Origin: Mycobacterium marinum
GTDB lineage: Bacteria > Actinomycetota > Actinomycetes > Mycobacteriales > Mycobacteriaceae
Length of the DNA: 64,000 nt
Direction: 5' to 3'
Assembly: GCF_003391395.1 (NCBI RefSeq)
Contig: NZ_CP024190.1
Span: 62,001-126,000 of the forward strand
Part shown: positions 59,601 through 64,000 of the stretch, piece by piece
How positions within the stretch are numbered: the stretch's first letter is position 1
Layout: each line of letters opens with the position of its first letter
Translations under genes and position numbers: made by a program
Notes under the pieces: model-generated
Told to the model about the DNA's origin: nothing
The model's database searches: none
The model's input: only the letters and a program-made list of their open reading frames with translations

Positions 59601-60256
59601 CCGACTTGCCGACCCTGTTTAGCGACTTGATTACTCGGCCCATGCGGCGCAACGTCGATAACGACGGCACACCAACGGAATTGGCGCTCGTCAACCGCTT
59701 GAACATGATGACCCCGGATGAGCAGCACGACCTGCTGACCGAAGTTGTGTGTACCCAAGCGGTGATGGTGCTGGGCCGGCTCAATGCCGCCGACATCGAC
59801 CCAAACGCTACCTTCAGCGACCTCGGGTTCGACTCGCTGACAGCTATCGAGCTTCGCAACAGGCTCAAAACCGTTACCGGGCTGACTTTGCCGCCCACTT
59901 TGATCTTCGATCACCGAGCCCCGAGCGCGCTCGCCCAACACCTCGGCCAACAACTGTGCGCCACCCATCAGCACGAATCTCACAACGCCATGGCGCCCGC
60001 CGATTCTGAGGACGAAAAGCTGCGGTCCATCCTCAGTGCGATCTCGGTTGCCGATCTGCGAGATGCCGGCCTGCTGGACAAACTGCTACGCCTGCGGAAA
60101 GACCCCGATCGAAATCTCCGGGTGGACCGGGTGGACAACGTGGGAACCAAGCAGCAGGAACTCGAAGGCATGATCAACTCGTTAAGCCCCGAAGAATTGG
60201 TAGCGATGGCGCTCGCCGAGCCCTCCGGAGGCAATCGCATAGATAGCGGCGGTTAG
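53699..60256 (+). CDS. Pks15/1-like reducing PKS: docking-KS-AT-DH-ER-KR-ACP
   Basis: The 2185-aa protein has an N-terminal docking coil (FEALKRVAVELNQTRAQLRE) very like that of Pks15/1. KS has Cys210. AT has Ser658 (GHSQGE) and Y758-A-S-H761, the methylmalonyl-type motif. DH has His970 (HLVGGAVLFP). ER has NADPH loop HAATGGVGMAA from 1541. KR has TGGTGLVGS, the LDD motif and Tyr1876. ACP has Ser2046 (GFDSLTA). The C-terminal docking helices are ISVADLRDAGLLDKLLRL and EGMINSLSPEELVAMALAEP. All reductive domains look intact, so it makes saturated units; Pks15/1 itself works iteratively. ATG 53699 follows AAAGGAG; an alternative ATG at 53681 overlaps the previous stop. Its C-terminal tail probably docks to the module at 27516. 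Confidence 0.93.
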   Translation: MNPECMDPEHNNLFEALKRVAVELNQTRAQLREHEERADVRVAIVGVGCRYPGGVESAGGLWDVVVGGRDVISGFPVDRGWDVEGVFDPDPDALGKTYCRLGGFLDGADRFDAGFFGIGPSEALAMDPQQRLLLECSWEALEDAGIDPVSLRGSVTGVFTGLMSSDYGAGRVSGDLEGYGLTSAAASVASGRVAYLLGLEGPAVSVDTACSSSLVALHLAAASLRSGECDVALAGGVTVMATPATFVGFSRQRGLAADGRCKAFAGAADGTGFSEGAGVVVLMRLSEARRRGLAVLGVIAGSAVNQDGASNGLTAPNGPAQQRVIEAALANAGLTAADVDVVEGHGTGTTLGDPIEAQALLATYGQARPADQPLWLGSIKSNMGHTQAAAGIAGVIKMVQAMRHELMPATLHVDVPSPHVDWSSGAVSLLTQPRPWPAVDGRPRRAGVSSFGISGTNAHVIVEQVCPEVVAEAVDVSPDSLPWVVSGKSEAAVAAQAKRLLAAVQADEGLDRLDVGFSLARRTAFEYRAVVLGEDRPQLISGLTELAAGQPGPTVLNGRAATVGKTVMVFPGQGSQWPGMGRELLAASPVFAEHMRLCAEALGEFVDWSLLDVVNGVAGAPTLDRVDVVQPVLWAMMVSLAQLWRSVGVVPDAVIGHSQGEIAAACVAGALSLRDGAAVVALRSRALVDLAGTGGMVAIACGVERVRELLADYGDRLSLAAVNGVAAVVVSGEAEALRGLTGRCEAAGMRARRVEVDYASHSAQVESIGSSLVAALAGVRPRSSDIEFVSTVTGASVDGASLDADYWYRNIRQTVRFDRAVRYCHEQGCRTFVEASPHPVLLGGIEESLAEGIGRPDSAGVIVIPTLGRNEGGVERFWMSLSQAWLAGVGVDWSAVFAGSGGRQVELPTYAFARRRFWLDGSASAADVGEAGLVAAGHALLGAVVEQPDTGAVVLTGRLSLARQPWLADHLVGGAVLFPGTGFVELAIRAGDEVGCGVVEELTLATPLVLNAGTAVQVQVVVASAGQSGQRLVSMYSRADQPDQHWVLHAQGSVAPAAVQPAPAASAELSTWPPAGAEAVDIGGLYERLARRGYGYGPAFQGLRAVWRRGRDVFAEVGLPNDEGLDLTDVGIHPALLDAALHAWLCVGGDGEATVLPFSWQHLSLHGSGASRLRVCIAPAGPSAVSVELADGAGLPVLSVGSLTTRPVGAAQLRAAMSAGGDGTGRELLNVVWTPITFERDSVQREGERRVVSWDDFLAGRCAAARDLDGDVAVVWQWESGGAESVVNTVYAATHRVLEVLQRWLADDLPAVLVVCTRGAMGLAGEAITDLAGAAVWGLVRSAQTEHPGRIVLIDTDTSMALPTVIGVGEPQLVVRAGDVYAARLARGRAALRTPDAGQGWQLAATGGGTFDDVVLEPCPRSDEPLAVGQVRVALAALGVNFRDVLVVLGLYPGNKPTLGGEGAGVVVEVGPGVSGLEPGDRVLGLMSGRSECVVDQRLLVPIPAGWSFAEAASVPIVFLTAFYGLSDLAGLRRGESVLVHAATGGVGMAAIQLARLWGARVFVTASRGKWDTLRAMGFDDDQIADSRTLEFEEKFSAATGGRGIDVVLNALAGEFTDASLRLLADGGRFIEMGKTDIRDAQEVAQEHPGVSYRAFDLANEVAPQRLGQMLAELMTLFAAGKLHRLPVKTWDVRCAPQAYQFVSQARHIGKVVLSAPTELRDALAAGTVLITGGTGLVGSVLARHLVSAYGVRNLVLVSRMGEQGAGVAELVDELCEAGARVLVAACDVADQSAVEKLIAGWGREYPALTGVIHAAGVLDDAVITSMTPDRVDSVLRAKVDGAWNLHHATRGLGLSMFVLCSSIAGVVGAPGQGNYAAANAFLDALVTDRRAHGLAGVSLGWGLWEQASGMTKHLRGSDVSRLSRGGFAAISAQQALDLFDAALIVDQPTVLAARLDRRALENPALNADLPTLFSDLITRPMRRNVDNDGTPTELALVNRLNMMTPDEQHDLLTEVVCTQAVMVLGRLNAADIDPNATFSDLGFDSLTAIELRNRLKTVTGLTLPPTLIFDHRAPSALAQHLGQQLCATHQHESHNAMAPADSEDEKLRSILSAISVADLRDAGLLDKLLRLRKDPDRNLRVDRVDNVGTKQQELEGMINSLSPEELVAMALAEPSGGNRIDSGG
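53821..55422 (+). repeat. KS/AT-linker repeat, copy 2 (1602 bp)
   Basis: Second copy of 48261-49861, with six G at 53872-53877 and an intact frame. Confidence 0.93.
56358..57108 (+). repeat. DH-region repeat, copy 2 (751 bp)
   Basis: Second copy of 50764-51514. After it the DH C-terminal halves diverge (CTGGATGCGGCATTGCACGC versus CTCGATGCCGTCTTGCATGC). Confidence 0.9.
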
Positions 60257-60645
60257 CCCTCGGGCCCGATGCGATGCAACAACTGGGTCCGAAGTGCGCT
60301 CGCGGTCAGCTGTCGCAGCCGGATAGGGCGTGGCTCGATACGGCGCGTTCGTCAAGGTCCCAGCCGAGCACCGACCGGCTTAGCGCGCTCAAACTCAGCG
60401 GGTCACAGTTGTCAGCCACCGGCGCTCGGGCAATAGGCCAGTCGACCCAAATATTTCCCCGCCACGTTTCCAAGTTTTCGCTGTGGTCAACGTCATCGGG
60501 GTGCAACCCCGACTTGAAATACATGTTTGCGTTGGGGGCGATGCCTTCAAAAAAATGGGATACGGGGCAGCATGATCGTGCGGCGCAGCGTTTTGATGGG
60601 ATGGAGCCAGGCCCACGAAGCGCCGCCGAGCCATACACTTGCCGC
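60257..60645. other. Gene-free stretch after the last PKS gene
   Basis: No supported gene in 389 bp. A hairpin TCGGGGT-GCA-ACCCCGA lies at 60496-60512 without a T run, so it is at most a weak terminator for the cluster. An A run (60549-60555) precedes the next gene and marks an AT-richer patch that may be a promoter. Confidence 0.4.
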
Positions 60646-61365
60646 GTGAACATCAGCAAGGCCATCGTCGGCGCAGCGACAGCACCTATCCGGGCCGGCG
60701 TCGCGGTGGCCGACGCCGGACTCAGCGTTGCGGCCGTCGCGCTCGGGGCTGTGAAGCAATCCTTGGGTGAGGAAAGCCCGAAGACGGTAGACCCGATCAC
60801 CGACCTATTTCCGCTGCGCGGCGCAATCGTGGGCGCCAACCGAGTTGCCGAGTTGACCGAAAACGACAGGGCGATGGGGCGCGCTCTGGTCCGGGGCGGG
60901 GCGGCGGACAAGCTGATGCGTCCGGGTGGGATTGTTGACCTGTTGACCGCACCCGGGGGTTTACTCGATCGGGTATCAGCTGCAGACAGTTCCTCGCTAG
61001 AGCGGATCCTGGCGCCCGGGGGGCTCGCTGATCGGCTGCTCGCTGAGGACGGGCCGCTGGAGCGGATGTTCGCCGAGGACGGCATTATCGAGCGGATGTT
61101 CGCCGAGGACGGCGTCATCGACAAGCTGCTGGTCAAAAACGGGCCGCTCGAGCAATTCACCGAAGCCGCCGAAATCCTGAGCCAGCTCGCGCCCGCCGTG
61201 GACAAGTTGACGCCCACCACCGACACCCTCGAGTCCGCTGTCGTCACCCTCAACAAGATGGTCAACTCGCTCAGCGGCATCACCGATCGCATTCCACGGC
61301 GGCGGTCGACGCGGCCGGCGGTGCGCGCCAAGCGCACCACGGACCAAGCTGGCGTCGATGAGTGA
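60646..61365 (+). CDS. Conserved-looking hypothetical protein with internal repeats
   Basis: The protein of 239 aa is read from GTG 60646 (VNISKAIVGAATAPIRAGVA). The frame is open further upstream to 60274, but that part looks non-coding. The N-terminus is a hydrophobic Ala/Val-rich segment (APIRAGVAVADAGLSVAAVA) that could be an amphipathic or membrane-associated helix. The centre has short repeats built on L-x-R-x-A-x-G-G/D-G: APGGLLDRVS, APGGLADRLL, AEDGPLERMF, AEDGIIERMF, AEDGVIDKLL, KNGPLEQF. The end (LNKMVNSLSGITDRIPRRRS) is basic. I do not recognise the family. It lies between the cluster and the PaaK-like gene on the same strand. Confidence 0.7.
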   Translation: MNISKAIVGAATAPIRAGVAVADAGLSVAAVALGAVKQSLGEESPKTVDPITDLFPLRGAIVGANRVAELTENDRAMGRALVRGGAADKLMRPGGIVDLLTAPGGLLDRVSAADSSSLERILAPGGLADRLLAEDGPLERMFAEDGIIERMFAEDGVIDKLLVKNGPLEQFTEAAEILSQLAPAVDKLTPTTDTLESAVVTLNKMVNSLSGITDRIPRRRSTRPAVRAKRTTDQAGVDE

Positions 61366-61428
61366 GTCGACCGGCGCACCGGCACACCCCCGCTAAGCCA
61401 TGGTGTCCGCCTGGCGAGCCCGTAGGTG

Positions 61429-62811
61429 ATGGCGGTGGGGGAGTGCACCACGCTGATTGCCTGGGAGGCCTGGCGTTTCCGGCGCGGTGACGGCGCGGCG
61501 ATCTCGCGGCGCCAACGGGCCCGATTGCAGATGCTGGTCCGGCATGCGCGAACGGCGTCCCCGTACTATCGCCGCCTGTACCGGGACATTCCTTCGGGGC
61601 AGGTCCCGCTGGCGTCACTGCCTGTCGTGTCCAAGCGCGACCTCATGGCGCATTTCGACGACTGGGTGACCGACCCGGACATCACCATCGAGTCCCTGCG
61701 GCGCGACTTCTTGTCCGACCACTCGCTGCTGGGGGCCCGCTATCTGGACCGTTACCACGTCGCGACGACATCGGGAACGAGCGGAGAGCCGGCCATCCTG
61801 ATTCACGATGACGCGTCGTGGGCGGTGTTCCAGTTCGTGGGCCGCCGGGGCGAATCGCGGTTCATCGCTCGACGAGAGCTGCTGTCGGGGGTGCTGCGGC
61901 GCGGTCTGCGTGCTGCGGCGCTGTTCGTTGCCGACGGGCACATCGGTGCCTCGGCCGCGTTGGCCGCTGCGCGACGCCGCAGCGCCTTTCTGGCCAGCCG
62001 CGCACGGGTCTTCTCGGTGCTGCGACCGGTGCCGGATCTGGTGCGGGAAATCAACGAGTTTGAGCCAACGATCGTGGAGGGCTACCCGAGCGCGTTGGCG
62101 CTGCTGGCCGGCGAACAACGCGCTCGGGTAGCGATTGAGCCCCTGCTGGCGATCGCCGCAGGCGAGCAGCTGACGCCCGCGCTGCGCGCCGACATCGAGT
62201 CGGCGTTCGGCTGCCCGATCCAAAATCGTTATGCCTCAGCCGAATTCCCCGGCTTGTCGATGGAATGTCGTTACGGGTCATTGCATGTCAACACCGACTG
62301 GTATCTATTCGAGCCGGTCGATGAGAACTACCAACCCGCGGCAGCGGGGGCTGTCTCCCACACCGTTTTGGTCACCAACCTGGCCAATCGGGTGCAGCCG
62401 CTCATCCGCTATGACCTGGGTGACCGGGTGAAACCGACCGGCACCCCGTGCGCGTGCGGCAATCGGCTACCGGCCATCACGGTAGAAGGGCGCGCCGCCG
62501 ATCTGCTCTCATTCGAGGCGCCCGATGGGACCGCGATCACGGTGTTGCCGCTGGCCCTGGTGACCGTAATCGAAGAAACCCCGGGTGTGCACCGGTGCCA
62601 GGCCATCCGCACCGGTCCACGGGCCTTGACGGTGCGGCTGGAGATGTCACCCGGCACGGACCCGGGCCAGGTGTGGCGTGCGGTCGACGAGCGGTTGCAC
62701 GCGTTTTTCGCCGCGCAGCAAACCGCACCTGTTGCGGTGGAACACGCGGTCGAACCGCCCGCCGTCGACCCGCGCAGCGGCAAGTTCCGCCAGGTATGGT
62801 CAGCGCACTGA
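61429..62811 (+). CDS. Phenylacetate-CoA ligase (PaaK/CapK)-like adenylate-forming enzyme
   Basis: The protein of about 460 aa is of the ANL superfamily, PaaK type. It has the short N-terminal RHARTASPYYRRLYRD, the P-loop equivalent TTSGTSGEPAIL, the acceptor region GYPSALALLAGEQ, NRYASAEFPGLSMEC, RYDLGDRVKPTGTPCACGNR (metal-type Cys pair and hinge Asp) and VEGRAADLL. Such enzymes activate aromatic or other carboxylic acids as AMP esters and CoA thioesters. The start is ATG 61429, with GTG 61426 adjacent. It might activate an aryl acid related to the cluster's starter, but the cluster already has its own loader and this may be an independent core gene. Confidence 0.8.
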   Translation: MAVGECTTLIAWEAWRFRRGDGAAISRRQRARLQMLVRHARTASPYYRRLYRDIPSGQVPLASLPVVSKRDLMAHFDDWVTDPDITIESLRRDFLSDHSLLGARYLDRYHVATTSGTSGEPAILIHDDASWAVFQFVGRRGESRFIARRELLSGVLRRGLRAAALFVADGHIGASAALAAARRRSAFLASRARVFSVLRPVPDLVREINEFEPTIVEGYPSALALLAGEQRARVAIEPLLAIAAGEQLTPALRADIESAFGCPIQNRYASAEFPGLSMECRYGSLHVNTDWYLFEPVDENYQPAAAGAVSHTVLVTNLANRVQPLIRYDLGDRVKPTGTPCACGNRLPAITVEGRAADLLSFEAPDGTAITVLPLALVTVIEETPGVHRCQAIRTGPRALTVRLEMSPGTDPGQVWRAVDERLHAFFAAQQTAPVAVEHAVEPPAVDPRSGKFRQVWSAH

Positions 62812-62916
62812 TCGTCACCACCATCGCGAGTTCTTTTCGAACGCAACATGTTTGCGGTCATGCCCGGCAGGTGAAGGCAACGGCGACGCTGGGTCAACAG
62901 GGCTAGCGCCGCTTTG

Positions 62917-63179
62917 TCACGACAGATGGCCCCGGTCGATTTCCCGCTGAATCTGCTCTTCGGCTATCGGTCGCATGCCCAGGAATACGCCGAGGCCGTG
63001 AAAGACGAGGCCGATCCCCCAGCCCAGCGCGGGCCATATCGGCCAGAAGTACCCGCCGGAGGTAAAAAACCAGATCGCGACCAGCGCCGCGTTGCCGAGG
63101 ATGTAAGCGCCCAGGTGCCACCAGAAACTGCGCTTCGCATGGATTCGGGCTGCGCCTGGCGTCGCTGTTCATCGGTCAT
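62917..63179 (-). pseudogene. 2TM-domain small membrane protein, frameshifted
   Basis: From ATG 63179 the frame reads MTDEQRRQAQ and then leaves the coding frame. The true continuation in another frame is RIHAKRSFWWHLGAYILGN, then two membrane helices (AALVAIWFFTSGG and ALGWGIGLVFHGLGVFLGM) ending EEQIQREIDRGHLS at 62917. This is the 2TM-domain family pattern (about 87 aa). The span is 263 nt, one short of a multiple of three, and a stop precedes the second part in its own frame, so a single base was lost near 63144-63151. Either a recent mutation or a sequencing error is possible. It is downstream of the dehydratase gene on the same strand. Confidence 0.65.
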
Positions 63180-63385
63180 ATCGCCTCGTTCGAGCCGGCA
63201 ATCTCCAATGTCCTCGAGCATACGGGCAGGCTCGACGGAAACGTAGTGCCTTGCTCGAGGTCGGGGCCCCTTTGCCGTCAGTGACGTAGCCGGCGCGCGC
63301 ACCGGCTGGTCGGCTGTGGCCCGAAAACGCTTGCCCGGGTGAGTGGTCCAGATGCCCTACCGCGTGGGGCCCACCGGGGCCGCGG

Positions 63386-64000
63386 TCAGCTGAAGCGAAC
63401 GTTCAGAGTCGCGAGGCCGAAGATCTTGCGGCCACCGGACTTTGCGGCGACGATGACGACGCCGGTGCGGGTCGCCGGGTCCAGCGACTTGATCCGGCCG
63501 CTGTATTCGATGTCCGCGCCTTCGGCGGCGGACACGATGGCGGGCTGGGACAGCCGCACCGCATAGCGGGTAACCGCGCCCGGGTCCCCCGACCATGCGG
63601 AGAGGAATCCGGCACCCAATCCCATGGTCAGCATCCCGTGGGCGATCACATCGGGCAGCCCCGCCAGCTTGGCGATGTTTTCGTCCCAGTGGATCGGGTT
63701 GGCGTCGCCGGCGACGCCGGAGTAGTTGACCAGGTCGCCGCGGGACAGTCGCGCGTGGCGGACCGGCAGCTCGTCGCCCACCTGCACGTCATCGAAGGAC
63801 GGCGTACCCGGTGTGCGGGTCGTGCCACCGTCGGCGATGCGAATCTCGCCCTCGGGGCGCACCGTCTTCTGATATGCGGCATCGGCTGCGGCGATCTCGA
63901 GGATGTTCACGTCGTGCATGATCGTGTTCTGCACGGCCGACTTGATCGCCGGATCGACATCCTCGGCGGTGATGCCGACGACGGTGGTGTGCAAGGTGTG
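63386..64000 (-). CDS. HadA/HadB-type (MaoC) hydroxyacyl dehydratase, C-terminal part
   Basis: The frame is open across the right edge, so the N-terminus lies outside the window; the TTG at 63994 is internal. The visible part of about 204 aa begins with the end of a first hot-dog domain (TTVVGITAEDVDPAIKSAVQ), then a linker, then a MaoC hot-dog domain with the hydratase motif VAGDANPIHWDENIAKLAGL (Asp and His catalytic) and DVIAHGMLTMGLGAGFLSAW. This is the layout of fused HadA/HadB-like (3R)-hydroxyacyl-ACP dehydratases of mycobacteria, which work in FAS-II-type chain elongation. Membership is clear; the exact role is not. Confidence 0.85.
   Translation of the reverse strand, partial: HTLHTTVVGITAEDVDPAIKSAVQNTIMHDVNILEIAAADAAYQKTVRPEGEIRIADGGTTRTPGTPSFDDVQVGDELPVRHARLSRGDLVNYSGVAGDANPIHWDENIAKLAGLPDVIAHGMLTMGLGAGFLSAWSGDPGAVTRYAVRLSQPAIVSAAEGADIEYSGRIKSLDPATRTGVVIVAAKSGGRKIFGLATLNVRFS

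Noticed and set aside
60306..61451. 381-aa minus-strand frame opposite the hypothetical gene at 60646
   Set aside because: The plus-strand reading has a coherent repeat structure and a plausible start; the minus reading is Ser/Arg/Pro-rich noise.
61429..62811. PaaK-like ligase as the cluster's starter-loading enzyme
   Set aside because: The FadD22-like ligase-ACP is a better loader by homology and linkage; the PaaK-like gene is outside the operon after a 389-bp gap and another gene.

Overview
The window looks like a chromosomal segment of a nontuberculous Mycobacterium. It has high GC content. Positions 183-14738 carry genes in the order of Mycobacterium tuberculosis Rv0043c to Rv0058: GntR, LLM oxidoreductase, Rv0045c hydrolase, ino1, PadR, Rv0048c, Rv0049, ponA1, Rv0051, Rv0052, rpsF, ssb, rpsR, rplI, dnaB. 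MmpS/MmpL, an MbtH-like protein, a chorismate lyase and a FadD22-like protein also point to this genus. I cannot name the species.

Layout. (1) 1-14738: conserved core genes. These are a truncated secreted protein, a minus-strand block (GntR to Rv0048c), and a plus-strand block in which Rv0049, ponA1, Rv0051 and Rv0052 overlap. The ribosomal protein/ssb operon follows and ends in a strong intrinsic terminator, then comes an intein-free dnaB with DnaA-box-like sites upstream. (2) 15002-20900: accessory genes. These are a lipoprotein serine hydrolase, a DUF3297 protein, a decayed LuxR/MalT-type regulator, an alpha/beta hydrolase, and a condensation-domain protein fused to a GNAT acetyltransferase. 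(3) 21155-26216 (minus): a probable export operon mmpS-mmpL-DHA2 MFS, divergent from the cluster across about 900 bp without a recognisable gene. (4) 27123-60256 (plus): a large hybrid polyketide/nonribosomal peptide cluster. (5) 60646-64000: a repeat-bearing hypothetical protein, a PaaK-like ligase, a frameshifted 2TM gene and the 3' part of a HadA/HadB-type dehydratase.

The cluster encodes, in gene order, an MbtH-like protein; a PKS module with a broken AT (KS-AT0-carrier); a four-module NRPS of 4956 aa (C-A-T, C-A-T-E, C-A-T, C-A-T-TE); a chorismate lyase like Rv2949c; a FadD22-like 4-hydroxybenzoyl-AMP ligase/ACP joined to a KS-AT-DH-KR-ACP module but interrupted by a one-base difference in a G run; and a Pks15/1-like KS-AT-DH-ER-KR-ACP protein. 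My reading is that chorismate is cleaved to 4-hydroxybenzoate, which is adenylated and loaded as starter. It is extended by the two complete PKS modules, passed through the AT-less bridging module to the NRPS, elongated with four amino acids (the second probably D), and released by the thioesterase. The biosynthetic order would then differ from gene order. The predicted product is a 4-hydroxyphenyl polyketide-tetrapeptide. It reuses the starter chemistry of phenolic glycolipid synthesis in a peptide assembly line, and I do not recognise it as a described system.

The megasynthases show strong signs of recent recombination. Blocks of 1.6 kb (KS) and 0.75 kb (DH) are almost identical between the two PKS genes. 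A 3.2-kb NRPS block recurs exactly 7758 bp downstream, and one adenylation domain carries a swapped substrate-binding segment in an otherwise shared scaffold. All claims come from reading sequence and recalled family knowledge; no searches were run.
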